From NCBI GenBank assembly GCA_963788505.1, contig CAWBGY010000009.1, positions 1,137,358-1,201,357 on the forward strand: a DNA stretch of 64,000 bases. Reading direction: 5' to 3'. The stretch comes from JAIQFF01 sp963788505. Its GTDB lineage: Bacteria > Acidobacteriota > Terriglobia > Terriglobales > Acidobacteriaceae. Position 1 is the stretch's first letter. The number at the start of each line of letters is the position of its first letter. A model generated the notes under the pieces. The model saw only the letters and a program-made list of their open reading frames with translations, was not told where the DNA came from and ran no database searches. Of the stretch, positions 54,952 to 64,000 are shown piece by piece. The position numbers and the translations under genes were made by a program.

Positions 54952-57490
54952 TCACTCCGTCCGCAGATGCGCGGATCGGCTCCAGAGTTGCCGCTTTGCG
55001 TGCGGGCAGCACCGTAGCGATCAACGCAGCCAGACTCAGCACCAGCGACGTTACCAGCAAAATTTCGGGAGAGTACGGCTTCACTCCAAACAATTGCGTT
55101 GTCATTGCGTACCCCGCCAGAATGGTGGCTGGAATGCCGATCGCGAGTCCGACCCCAATCTGCACGAACGCTCCCTTCAGCACCAGCCGTAGAACATTCG
55201 ACCGGTCGGCACCGAGCGCCATGCGGATTCCGATTTCACTGGTACGCCGTTCGACCGAATATGCGGTCACGCCGTAGAGTCCGACCGAGGCCAGCACCAG
55301 CGCCAGCAGCCCAAATAACGACGTCAGCCTGGCCAGCATCTGGTTCTGGGAGAAATTGCCATCCACTTGATCCGCAAAGCTCATGAAATCGATCAACGCA
55401 AGATCGGGGTTCACCTGGGCGAAAGCTTTCCGGACCTGAGGTTCAAGTCCCGGAACCGGGCCCTGTGTTTGCAGCACTGCTGTACCCAGAAAGTGGCTGC
55501 TGTCTTCGAAAGCCTTAAAACGCGGATCGTCATAGACACTGTGCTGGGCCTCGGGCAGGAAGAACATGGGAATGATCTCGTCGGTCGGGCCGTGGTATTG
55601 CGTGTCCTCCGTGACTCCGACGATTTCGAAGTTTCCCGCATACTGCTGGCCCAGATCTCCGAAGTGTTTGCCGATGGGGTCTTCGTCCTTAAAGTATCTT
55701 TTGGCAAAAGTCTGGTTGACCACGGCGATATTGCGCGTGCCGGCAGTGTCCTGCTTGGTAATCGTGCGCCCCTTTACGATCCTGGTGCCGATACTTTCAA
55801 AATAGCCGTCGGTGACACGCACCCAGGATGCATGGTTTTGATTGCTGCCCGGCGGAGGGGGAGCCTGCCCCTCAATAAAAACGGCTTCGCCCCAATTATT
55901 GCCCTCCATCGGAGTGTAAATCGCAAAACTAACGCGGATCACGCCTGGAATGGCCACCAGGTTGTCATGCAGCTGGCGAAAGAATGCCGGCAGCCGCTCC
56001 ACGGTGATTCCCGCCATCTTGGGATCGAGGTGCATGATGTAGCGGTTCGCAATATCGAAGCCGAAGTCCTGACGCTGCATGTTGCGCAAGCTTTGCGTAA
56101 GCAATCCCGCGGCGCAGAGCAGGACCAGCGACAGCGATGCCTGCACCACCACCAGTGATTTCTGCGCCCATCCGCCTCCCTGGGTGGTGGAGCGGTGGGC
56201 CCCGCGCAAGGCGTCGGCGGGATCGGCGCGCGCCGTCATCCAGGCCGGCGCCACTCCGAAGAGAATTCCCGTCAGCAGTGAAGCTCCGAAGGTGAAGGCC
56301 AGCACCGGCAGCGAGGGCGTGGCGGTAATGGCTATATGCTGGTCATGAAATGCCAGCCTCAGGATGAGGCGGGTGCACCAGAACGCGAATCCCACACCCA
56401 CAATCCCGCCGAACAGGGCGAGGACTGCGCTCTCCGTCAGTACCTGCAGGATCTGCCGTGATCGCGGAGCGCCCAGCGCGGTCCGAACCGAAGTATGCTG
56501 CCGGCGGTTCGCGGCCCGCACCAGCATCAGGTTGGCGACGTTGGAACACGCGATCAAGAGCACGAAGCCGGAAACCCACATCAGCAGGTGCAGGCCCGAC
56601 TGATACTCGTCGCGCATCATCTGCACGCCGGCTCCGCCGGGCGACAGATGCAGAGTCTGTTTCGGTACCAGTTCCGCCTCTCCGGGCTGCAATTTGGCAT
56701 TGGGGCCCAACAGCCACTGCCGGAGTTCCAACTGCATCTGGGCCTCAATGCGTTTGGGATCAGCCCTCGGCGCCAGCCGCCCGGTGATGTCGAGCCAATC
56801 CTGTTCCCCAAATTGCAGCAGGTTGAGAGGCCCATCGATCGCCACTTCCGCGTTGAGCGGAATCCAGAATGCCGGTGCGGCCTCCATCCGGTCGCCGTAA
56901 AACTTTGGCGGCGCAACTCCGATCACGGTAAAAGGCAGACCGTTGAAAGTGAAACTCGACCCGATCACGGACGGATCGTGCCCGTACTTTTGCTGCCAGG
57001 TGGCATAGCTCATCACCACCACCGGCTCCGCTCCCTGGCGATCGTCGGCCGACGTGAACATTCGCCCGGCGTATGCGCTGAGGCCAAACATCGAGAAGTA
57101 GTTCCCCGATACGAACTGGGTGCGCATCGACTCTGCAGGCTGGTTGCTCGCATTGCGCCGGACTCCCATAAGACCGCGGCCCGCCTGGAAAGCAGCCAGT
57201 TCGGTAAACCCTTGCGTCCCGTCGCGAAAGGTTTTGTACTTGTCGTAGGAGAAAATCGACCAGTTATCCTGCAGGCCGCCGTTCACACAACAATTCTCGT
57301 TGTCGCCGACTCGGATCAGCTCACTGGGCTTGGCCACCGGCAGGGATTTCAACAACACAGCATGCACCAGGGTGAAGATGGCCGTCGTCGCTCCGATCCC
57401 AAGGGCAAGCGTCAACACTGCCGCCGCGGTGAAACCGGGGGCATGAGCAAACTGCCTCATCGCATAGCGGACATCGTCTATGAATTGCAT
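54952..57490 (-). CDS. ADOP-type permease 3, frameshift near C-terminus
   Basis: About 845 residues from ATG 57490 (MQFIDDVRYAMRQFAHAPGFT). Full duplicated layout, with a longer first periplasmic domain than its relatives (contains C-C in NENCCVNGG). As read, the frame passes the usual end and continues for about 28 unrelated residues to 54869. Skipping one base at about 54966-54969 restores the family ending P-I-R-A-L-R-T-E and a TGA at 54954-54952. No enhancer/promoter pair like those of the other satellites was found upstream. Confidence 0.82.
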
Positions 57491-57850
57491 GGCGCTCTGA
57501 GCCTCTATACGGGAGAGTCTCATCCCTAGTTCCAGAGCAGTACGGGAGGAGGTATCTCTTCGCTCAGCCCGCAGGGGTTGGACGCCCGTAATAGTCCTTC
57601 GTAAGCAAACCTGGGCAAGGTGGTCGCCACTGCCTTATCGATTTTGCCCGGACAGCGGCGACATCGGAGCACTCTTCCGGACGAGCCATTTCACACCGCG
57701 CAGGCCCGGACGCCATCGTCCTCGCCGGGCGAGCGCGACAGCCCAAGGCTTCTGTGCGGCTGAGCGAAGACCTGCCGGGCTTCGCCCGGCTGGGCGGGTG
57801 AGGGCACCCGCCCCTACGCGTTTCCCGGCGGTAACCACGTCCCGACTTTC
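57491..57850. other. gene-free GC-rich interval with hairpins
   Basis: No convincing gene in 360 bases. It contains two perfect small hairpins, CCGGGCTTCGCCCGG (57775-57789) and GGGCGGGTG-AGGG-CACCCGCCC (57792-57813), the latter followed by CTACG as in a widespread intergenic repeat style. The longer reading frames here are shadows of high GC. Confidence 0.5.
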
Positions 57851-58288
57851 TTACTCGTAGCGCAGCGCGGTCATCGGATCCACCCGCAAGGCCCTCCGCG
57901 CCGGCCCGGTGCAGGCGATCGCGGCCACCAGGCCTAACAGAAAGGTGACCGCCAACAGAATGAACGGATCGCGCGAGCTTCCTTCCGCCCATTGCGCCAG
58001 GACTTTATTCAACGCCAGTGTCAGCGTCACTCCTGCCACGATGCCGCTGCCCACACTCAACGCCGTGGAGGCAAACACAATGCGCAGCACATGCCCACGC
58101 TGCGCGCCCAGCGCCACGCGAATACCGAACTCGTTCGTCCGCTGGGCCACCGAATAGGAGACGACGCTGTAGAGTCCGACCGCCGCCACGGCCAGCGCCA
58201 GTACCGCAAATGCGCCGAACAGCCACGCCACCAGGTGTTCCCTCTTCCACTCCTGCTGGCTCGTGATCCAATGCTCTAGGTCCTGCAC
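57851..58288 (-). pseudogene. C-terminal remnant of an ADOP permease
   Basis: 145 residues that correspond to the last FtsX block of the family: VQDLEHWITSQQEW, then LYSVVSYSVAQRTNEFGIRVALGAQRG, ending ALRVDPMTALRYE. It aligns collinearly with the last ~145 residues of permease 2 just upstream (VQDLEGWIRREPEF...DPMTALRCE). The N-terminal ~670 residues are absent, and only about 55 bp separate it from the stop of permease 2. It is most simply the residue of a deletion between tandem paralogues. Confidence 0.85.
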
Positions 58289-58344
58289 GTCCTGCCCTCG
58301 AAGTGGGGCGGGCCGGCGGCGCTACAAAGCCTCGAAAAGGTCTC

Positions 58345-60780
58345 CTACTCGCACCTGAGCGCTGTCATTGGATCGACGGCCAAGGCCCGTAACGCAGGAA
58401 CCAGGCAAGCCAAAGCGGCAACCACAATCACCAACAGCGAAACTCCCAGCACCACCAACGGATCGTGCGCCCCGTTATGCACCCAGCGCGTGATGACGCT
58501 GCCCAGCCCGATGCTGAGCGCCAGGCCGGCAGCGAGGCCGATTGCCACACTCGCGCCTGCCGACCACACCACGATTCGCAACACATCCCCACGCTGCGCG
58601 CCCAAGGCCATTCGAATGCCAAATTCCCCGGTCCGCTGCACCACGCTGTAAGACACGACGCTGTACAGGCCCACCCCGGCCAGCACGAGGGCAAGACCCG
58701 AAAACGCACCGAACAGGATGGAGATCAGGCGTGAAATGGCAAATTCCGGTTCTCGTCTGATCCATCCCTCGAGGTCTTGCACATCCGAGTCCACCTGCTG
58801 ATCGGGATTGACGGCGGCGATCTCCTTGCGAATGCCGTGCAGCAGCGCCAGAGGTTCACCCTGGGTCCGCACCAGAATTTGCGTTCCCATAAACATGTAG
58901 ACGGTGTACGGCAGATACAGCGCCGGCGCAATGGGTTTATCCAGCCCGTCGTCGAGCGCGTCGCCGACCACGCCAATGATTTGCAGCCAGCCGTCACTCC
59001 CGGTTGCGTTCAGCCGGTAAGGGGGCTGGCCGATCAATCGAGGCATGCGCACCGAGTGGCTCAGCACGTCTTCGCCCGGAAAATAACGGCGCACAAATGT
59101 CTGGTTGACCAGTGCAAGCGTGGCACCGCGCACGACTTCGCTCTGCTCCCACAGGCGTCCTTCAACCAGCGGAATATGCAGGATGGTGAAATATTCCGGA
59201 CTCACAAAATTCGCCCGCGCCTCCTGTTGCTCAGCCGCCGTCTTACCCAGGATTTCGAAAGATTGAGTCGACCCGTTGCTCGGCGGCGTGGCATTACTCG
59301 AAATGCCCGCGGAAATCACTCCGGGCGTGGCCGCGATCCGCTCGCGAAGTTGGGCGAAATATGCAGCGCGCTCCGCCCACCCGTTGAGGGTATTTTCGTG
59401 GACAGGGATTCCGACCGACATCACATGGTGAGGATCGTAGCCCAGCGGCCGTTGCATCATGCGGGAAAATCCCTGGATGGCCGCGCCCGCGGCGGTGAGC
59501 AGTAATAAGGTAAGGGCAATCTGCCCGGCAATCAGTCCGGTGTGCATGCGCTTGCCGCGTACGCTGCCCGCCATTTTGTGGCTGCCGGCCTGGATCACGT
59601 GATTGATCTCCCGCCGCGCCGACTCGAGCGCGGGAAAGACGCCGAAGAGTATGCCCGACACCACCGCCAGACTCACACTGAAAAGCAACACCGGCAGATT
59701 TACGTGAAAATCGGCTTCGTGAGGGAAGGAATATTCGGGCAGCCGGGCCACGATGAATCCCAGCGTCCGGTAGGCGAGCACTACCCCCAGCCCCGCGCCG
59801 ATCAGGGAGAGCAGCAGAGACTCGGTCAGCAGTTGCCGCACAATCCGGAAGCGGCTTGCGCCCACCGCCGACCGCACCGCCAGTTCGTGCTGGCGGGCGG
59901 TGCCCCGCGCCAGCAACAGAATCGAAACGTTGCCGCAGCCAATCGCCAGCAGTAGGGCCACTGCCCCGAAGAGCAGATAAAGTGTGCCTCGCAAATCACG
60001 CACGTAGAACTCACCCATTTTTCGGACGGCGATTCGATAGTGTGCGGGATAATAATTGGGCCTTTCTTTATCGAATTGTTGTAACAACGGGCGAAGCTCT
60101 TCCTCGGCGGTGGTGGTACTGACGCCCGTCCTAAGCTTCAGGCTCACGTTATACGTGACGTCCTGCGCCTGCGACATCTTGAGCGGGAGATAGACATCGC
60201 CATCCATCCAGGTAAAGCGAGGTGGCAGGACTCCCAGGATGGTGTAGTCCTTGTGCACGAGCTGGATGTTCTTGCCCACGACGGTGGGATCGCCGTTGAA
60301 GTGACGCCGCCAGAAGGTGTAGCTGAGGACGGCCACCGGTTGAGGGTCTTGCAGGTCGGGCGCGTCCGAGGGCAGGACGTAACGGCCGAGCAGCGCCGGC
60401 ATGCCGAAGAATTGGAAGGCGTTGCCCGTAAAGTAAACCGCGTACAGGTTTTCCGGGACATCACTCCCGGTCATGACCAGGTCCCACCGCTGCATGGCGA
60501 TCACGTCTTCTACTCCGCTTACCTGGCGCAGTTGGCGAATCTGCGGTCCGGTAAAGCCTGGCCCGCCTTCGTTTCCAGCCTTATCGATGGTGTCGATCTG
60601 GCAGGCCCGGTCAAACCCGGCATAGGGCCATGCGTTGAGCACCGCGCTGTAGATAACGCTGAAGACAGAAACCGTGGCGCCAATCCCGAGCGCCAGCGAC
60701 AGGATTGCAGTCAGGGAGAAACCCGGGGTTCTCGCCATCTGTCGAAAGGCAAAGCGCAAGTCCTGCAACAGACTCTGCAT
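58345..60780 (-). CDS. ADOP-type permease 2 (satellite)
   Basis: About 811 residues from ATG 60780 (MQSLLQDLRFAFRQMARTPGFS), with GAGG five bases upstream. Two MacB/FtsX halves are complete, ending LRALAVDPMTALRCE. It has no ATPase next to it, so it either borrows one from the operon or works without one ('orphan'). It has its own sigma-54-like promoter and paired activator sites. Confidence 0.92.
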   Translation of the reverse strand: MQSLLQDLRFAFRQMARTPGFSLTAILSLALGIGATVSVFSVIYSAVLNAWPYAGFDRACQIDTIDKAGNEGGPGFTGPQIRQLRQVSGVEDVIAMQRWDLVMTGSDVPENLYAVYFTGNAFQFFGMPALLGRYVLPSDAPDLQDPQPVAVLSYTFWRRHFNGDPTVVGKNIQLVHKDYTILGVLPPRFTWMDGDVYLPLKMSQAQDVTYNVSLKLRTGVSTTTAEEELRPLLQQFDKERPNYYPAHYRIAVRKMGEFYVRDLRGTLYLLFGAVALLLAIGCGNVSILLLARGTARQHELAVRSAVGASRFRIVRQLLTESLLLSLIGAGLGVVLAYRTLGFIVARLPEYSFPHEADFHVNLPVLLFSVSLAVVSGILFGVFPALESARREINHVIQAGSHKMAGSVRGKRMHTGLIAGQIALTLLLLTAAGAAIQGFSRMMQRPLGYDPHHVMSVGIPVHENTLNGWAERAAYFAQLRERIAATPGVISAGISSNATPPSNGSTQSFEILGKTAAEQQEARANFVSPEYFTILHIPLVEGRLWEQSEVVRGATLALVNQTFVRRYFPGEDVLSHSVRMPRLIGQPPYRLNATGSDGWLQIIGVVGDALDDGLDKPIAPALYLPYTVYMFMGTQILVRTQGEPLALLHGIRKEIAAVNPDQQVDSDVQDLEGWIRREPEFAISRLISILFGAFSGLALVLAGVGLYSVVSYSVVQRTGEFGIRMALGAQRGDVLRIVVWSAGASVAIGLAAGLALSIGLGSVITRWVHNGAHDPLVVLGVSLLVIVVAALACLVPALRALAVDPMTALRCE

Positions 60781-60830
60781 GGAGGCCTCGCTCGGGGAAA
60801 AAGGCAAGATAGACGCTGGTCTGCGTCAGG

Positions 60831-60845
60831 GCAATTCGCGAGCCA
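60831..60845 (-). promoter_or_regulatory. sigma-54-like promoter of permease 2
   Basis: Minus strand TGGCTCGCGAATTGC, TGG-N10-GC with TTGC at -12; the -24 half (TGGCTCG) is the same as in the 54432 promoter. The predicted transcription start lies about 39 bases before the ATG. Confidence 0.7.
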
Positions 60846-60907
60846 CCATCTGGGTTCGTTAAGTTGCTCATTCTACTCAGAAGGCTGTGGTCAGTGCAGC
60901 GTCAGAC

Positions 60908-60944
60908 TGTCCGGTTTCCGCTATCGGCTGTTCGGAAACGGACA
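60908..60944 (-). promoter_or_regulatory. paired activator sites upstream of permease 2
   Basis: A half-conserved site TGTCCG-GTTT-CCGCTA (60908-60923) and a nearly perfect palindrome TGTTCG-GAAA-CGGACA (60929-60944), spaced 21 bp. The nearer begins 63 bp upstream of the -24 element. The two also form a larger inverted repeat (TGTCCGGTTTCCG with CGGAAACGGACA). Confidence 0.65.
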
Positions 60945-61059
60945 AAGCCTTCTGGTTTGGACGGCCGCATGCCTGGGAAAGGTGGTCGAGGTCTCAAGTT
61001 CTCGTAACATTTGTCATGCCGATTGTGATGTTACAGCGCCTCCGGTTCTGGTTTGACAA

Positions 61060-63504
61060 TTATTGTTCGCGAAGCAGTTCTGCCGGATCAATATGCAGGG
61101 CGCGTCTCACGGGACCGGCAACCGAAAGTGATCCAGTGATCAGCAGGGTGAATGCAACCGCAGCAAGCACGAATGGATCCTGTGCCGACGCCTGGTAGAC
61201 GATCGCCGAAAGCACCCGGCTTGCGGCGACACCGAGCAGCATTCCAGCCACTGACCCGATGGCCAGCAGGATCAACATGCGACCGAGCGCGGCCGAGAGG
61301 ATCTGCTTCGCCTGTGCGCCGAGAGCGACCCGAATGCTCAGTTCGCGCAGGCGCTTGCTGACGGTGTATGACGCCAGGCCAAAGGTCCCAGTGATCGACA
61401 GCAGCAACCCAAACGCACCGAACAGGCCGAGGGCGACAGTTGCCACCTGGGAGACGAAGAACGTCAGCCCAAGCTGGTTCCTCCAGGGGCTCGATTCCCG
61501 GATAGGAATAGTGGGGTCCAGATCACGCACCACTTTGCGAAGGGTGGCTGCCATATCGTTCGTGGCTGCTTCCGAAGAATCAGGTGGTAGCCGCACAATC
61601 AGCGATGTTTTCGTGGTTGGCCGCTGCGAGATCGGGAAGAACACTGCCGCTTTCTGGTTTTCGCTGAGCAACAGATATTTTCCGTCGGCCACGATGCCCA
61701 CGATCTGGATTTGCGCGCCGGATGAGTTTTTGAAATAGCGGCCAATCACGTCTTCGGAGTGGAAGAGGCGCTGGGCGAACTCCCGATTCACAACCGCGAC
61801 CGCCGGGGTCTTCGCGTTGTCGGAGAAACTTACATCGCGTCCCGAGAGCAGTGGTGTCTCAGCAGCGGCAAAGTATCCCGGCGAGACGTCGTAGCCGTAG
61901 GCACCGAATGCCCGGTTTGAGGGTTTGAAATCGGTGGTCTGTTGAGAGAAGACATCGGAAACGAACGTATCCTGGGAGAGCGGCGTGGATTGCGCGTACC
62001 CGGCTGCTTGCACGCCCGGAAGGTGCGAGACTCTTTCCAGCAACTGGCGTTGGAAGTGGTCAACAGCTTCGCCCGAATAGCCGGCCTGACTCAACTGGAA
62101 TTTCGCCACCACCGCATGCCTGGGATTGATGCCCATGTTCATGGTCATGGCTTTGCCCAGGCCACGCAGCGAGACAAAGGCGGCGGTGACGGTGACGCAG
62201 CAGAGCGCGATCTGGGCGGCCAGCAGGACATCGCGAAGCGCCCAGCGGCGTCCGGCGGTGGATTGGCTTCCGCCACTCTTGATCGCATGATTCGGATCGG
62301 TCTTGAATATCTGCCACAGCGGCATTACCCCGAACCCTACACCGGCGAGCACCGAGATCAGGAACGCCATCAGGATCAGCGATGACTGCGGCATGATGTG
62401 GAACTTGAAAGGATATTCGGTGGGAGGATGCCAATTAGCCAGGCCGGTGAGTGCAATCCACGCTAAGCCGCAGGCGCATATGCCCCCGAGGATCGAAATC
62501 ACAAAGGCCTCGACCAGAACCTGGCGGACAATACGCCAGCGGCTCGATCCAATCGCCATGCGTATGGCAATCTCGCGGGTGCGGTCCGCGGTTCGCGCCG
62601 CGAACAGACTGCCGAGGTTGGCGCAGGCGGCGAGCAGCACAATACCTGCGAGGCCCATCACGCCGGCCAGAAACGCGCGGGTGGGGCCGCTGATAAAGTC
62701 GCCGACCAGGCCAGGGCGGGTCAGTTTGAGGGTCAGCTTTTCTTCGTCTTTCGGATACTCGCGAGCTTCGCGGGCAGCAATCGCAGTGAGTTCAGCCTGC
62801 ACCTGGGGTGTGGTGACGCCGTCCTTGAGGCGCACGATCGAAAAGATATTTTGATCGTGCCGCGATTCAAGCCAGTTGTAGCCGCTCAGCGATGCTTCAT
62901 TCGCCATGGGAACGAAAATGTCAGGCTGCAAAAATTTTTCAGTGCCATAGAAACCTTCCGGAGTAACACCGACAATGGTGTAGGGCTGCTTATTAAGACG
63001 GATGGTCTTTCCTACAATGTCTGGGTCCGCGCCAAAATCACTCTTCCAGGCGGGCCAGGAAAGCACTGCGGCCTCTGATGCGCCGGGATGATCATCGTCC
63101 GCGCGTTGCAGCAGGCGCCCGAGGAACGGCTTGAGCGCAACGGCCTCGAAATATTGCCCGCTCACCTTAAAGCCCCACACCGGCCGGGTGACGCCGTTGG
63201 CCTCCAGGCCAAAATTATCGACGTCAAAGGCGCCAACCGCGGAGAACACCGTATTTCCGTCCCGGACATCGCGCACTTCCGGATAGGAAAAAATCGGATA
63301 AGACTCATTCGTGTGGGCGAGCGTCATCACCTGCTCGGGATGAGGCACATCAATGGGCCGCAGGATCAACGCCTGGATCACCCCGAAAACGATGACGTTG
63401 GCAGCAATCCCGAGCGCCAGGGTGAAGACCGCAGTCAGGGCAAAGCCGGGAGAACGGCGCATCTGGCGAAGGGCGAATCGCAGGTCCTGCAGCAGGGTGG
63501 TCAT
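61060..63504 (-). CDS. ADOP-type permease 1 (satellite)
   Basis: About 814 residues from ATG 63504 (MTTLLQDLRFALRQMRRSPGFA), with AAAGG six bases upstream; the frame continuing to 63561 would add family-unlike residues. Both halves are complete; the end is VRRALHIDPAELLREQ, a variant of the DPMxALR ending. It is adjacent to no ATPase. It has a sigma-54-like element and paired activator sites upstream. Confidence 0.92.
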   Translation of the reverse strand: MTTLLQDLRFALRQMRRSPGFALTAVFTLALGIAANVIVFGVIQALILRPIDVPHPEQVMTLAHTNESYPIFSYPEVRDVRDGNTVFSAVGAFDVDNFGLEANGVTRPVWGFKVSGQYFEAVALKPFLGRLLQRADDDHPGASEAAVLSWPAWKSDFGADPDIVGKTIRLNKQPYTIVGVTPEGFYGTEKFLQPDIFVPMANEASLSGYNWLESRHDQNIFSIVRLKDGVTTPQVQAELTAIAAREAREYPKDEEKLTLKLTRPGLVGDFISGPTRAFLAGVMGLAGIVLLAACANLGSLFAARTADRTREIAIRMAIGSSRWRIVRQVLVEAFVISILGGICACGLAWIALTGLANWHPPTEYPFKFHIMPQSSLILMAFLISVLAGVGFGVMPLWQIFKTDPNHAIKSGGSQSTAGRRWALRDVLLAAQIALCCVTVTAAFVSLRGLGKAMTMNMGINPRHAVVAKFQLSQAGYSGEAVDHFQRQLLERVSHLPGVQAAGYAQSTPLSQDTFVSDVFSQQTTDFKPSNRAFGAYGYDVSPGYFAAAETPLLSGRDVSFSDNAKTPAVAVVNREFAQRLFHSEDVIGRYFKNSSGAQIQIVGIVADGKYLLLSENQKAAVFFPISQRPTTKTSLIVRLPPDSSEAATNDMAATLRKVVRDLDPTIPIRESSPWRNQLGLTFFVSQVATVALGLFGAFGLLLSITGTFGLASYTVSKRLRELSIRVALGAQAKQILSAALGRMLILLAIGSVAGMLLGVAASRVLSAIVYQASAQDPFVLAAVAFTLLITGSLSVAGPVRRALHIDPAELLREQ

Positions 63505-63545
63505 GGTCGGCCTTTGCGTGACGATATGGCTACATGGCCAGAAAT

Positions 63546-63560
63546 GCAATTCGAGAACCA
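63546..63560 (-). promoter_or_regulatory. sigma-54-like promoter of permease 1
   Basis: Minus strand TGGTTCTCGAATTGC: TGG-N10-GC, the same CGAATTGC around -12 as the permease 2 promoter, but a weaker -24 (TGGTTC). The predicted transcription start lies about 30 bases before the ATG. Confidence 0.55.
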
Positions 63561-63632
63561 AAGTGCCGTGAATGCAACTCTATGAGAACGAAGCGGCCTG
63601 CGAGATCTCGCAGGGGTTTGAACGAAATTGTG

Positions 63633-63668
63633 TGTCCGGTTTCACCGGTGGGTGTCCGTGAATGAACA
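63633..63668 (-). promoter_or_regulatory. paired activator sites upstream of permease 1
   Basis: A half-conserved site TGTCCG-GTTT-CACCGG (63633-63648) and a near-palindrome TGTCCG-TGAA-TGAACA (63653-63668), spaced 20 bp and beginning 73 bp upstream of the -24 element. The geometry is the same as for the adaptor operon. Apart from these sites I see no gene between 63505 and 63922. Confidence 0.6.
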
Positions 63669-63922
63669 GTGACGATAGCGGCCTCATGAAAACTCTCGGC
63701 CGTCGCCGCCAGCATAGCCGTACTGCCGGGTGCGACGAACGCCGCTCTGATCACGTGATCCGATTCATTACTGCCAACGCTTCGGTCCGGTTGTGGACGA
63801 GCCGTCGGCAGCTTCGGGGATGAAACCTTCGACAGCACGGCAGAGTGATCGCCTTGGGACGCGACCTCAATTCGTGGCGGGGACTGAGGATGGTAGAATG
63901 ACCAGTGTTTCATTCCTCAGTG

Positions 63923-64000
63923 GTCCCCGTCGTCTAGCCTGGCCTAGGACATCGCCCTTTCACGGCGGTAACACGGGTTCAAATCCCGTCGGGGACGCCA
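63923..64000 (+). tRNA. tRNA-Glu(TTC)
   Basis: Complete cloverleaf: acceptor stem GTCCCCG (63923-63929) pairs with CGGGGAC (63990-63996), discriminator G, encoded CCA at 63998-64000. The anticodon stem TCGCC/GGCGG encloses loop CTTTCAC with anticodon TTC. The T arm is CGGGTTCAAATCCCG. It ends exactly at the window edge. Confidence 0.95.

Noticed and set aside
57491..57600. Sigma-54-like promoter in front of permease 3
   Set aside because: I checked each GC for CCA ten bases on and found no TGG-N10-GC match or TGTCCG-type pair.
57564..57992. 142-residue minus-strand frame in the gap after the ADOP remnant
   Set aside because: It runs out of frame through the remnant, is GC-driven and matches nothing recognisable.
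63530..63913. 127-residue minus-strand reading frame before the tRNA gene
   Set aside because: It overlaps the start of permease 1, covers the proposed promoter and activator sites, and shows no family features or ribosome site.

Overview
The window is about 60% GC bacterial chromosome. It most likely comes from an Acidobacteriota of the Terriglobia/Koribacter type. The main reasons are the array of very long MacB-type permeases with duplicated transmembrane/FtsX halves that end in '(V/I)DPMxALRxE' (the ADOP family, 'acidobacterial duplicated orphan permease'), the ASPIC/UnbV protein, and the intergenic repeat style. No transposase, integrase, phage gene or CRISPR array was seen.

Layout. 1-3000: a small exported protein, hairpin repeats, then a NarL-type two-component pair that overlaps a Tat-exported FG-GAP/UnbV protein (to 4692). 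4828-8563: a membrane-anchored sulfatase-like hydrolase (frameshifted) divergent from a GT39-type glycosyltransferase. 8659-13352: orphan CpaE-like ATPase, PilZ protein, MFS exporter, site-2-protease-like M50 peptidase. 13457-17825: HU, dCTP deaminase, a small membrane protein, Hfq with a long N-terminal extension, DNA polymerase III delta', thymidylate kinase. 17879-20418: an imperfect ~345 bp tandem duplication leading into an M61 aminopeptidase. 20543-25642: PIG-L deacetylase, RNase HII, a double-PilZ protein, and the classical rpsP-khpA-rimM-trmD-rplS operon. 25857-33817: small membrane protein, ferredoxin, recO, glyQ, glyS, ppdK. 33908-34498: an uncharacterised protein.

34561-63504 is the distinctive part, all on the minus strand. 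From 54417 down to 34561 the genes are packed with gaps of at most about 55 bp, or overlaps, in this order: periplasmic adaptor, ABC ATPase, five ADOP permeases, a second ABC ATPase, a TolC-type outer membrane protein, an NtrC-type sigma-54 activator and its NtrY-like kinase. It reads as one roughly 20 kb export operon that carries its own sigma-54 regulator at its distal end. Upstream lie three more ADOP genes and a C-terminal ADOP remnant. I find sigma-54-like -24/-12 elements (TGG-N10-GC with TTGC at -12) in front of the adaptor and in front of two of the separate ADOP genes. Each is preceded by a pair of TGTCCG-N4-CGRACA-type sites spaced 20-21 bp and located 63-75 bp upstream of the -24 element. 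This looks like a small regulon in which the operon's own activator controls the operon and its satellite permeases; it is the most interesting signal in the window.

Two families of intergenic repeats recur: (1) TCATCCTGAGCG...GTCGAAGGACCCCTA units whose central hairpin stem varies while staying self-complementary, and (2) arrays of degenerate heptamers (consensus YNNTYRG), usually facing an inverted partner array. Four genes carry apparent frameshifts, each explained by one extra base, so consensus errors in the assembly are possible. rimM appears to start at an ATA codon. The window ends with a complete tRNA-Glu(TTC) gene.
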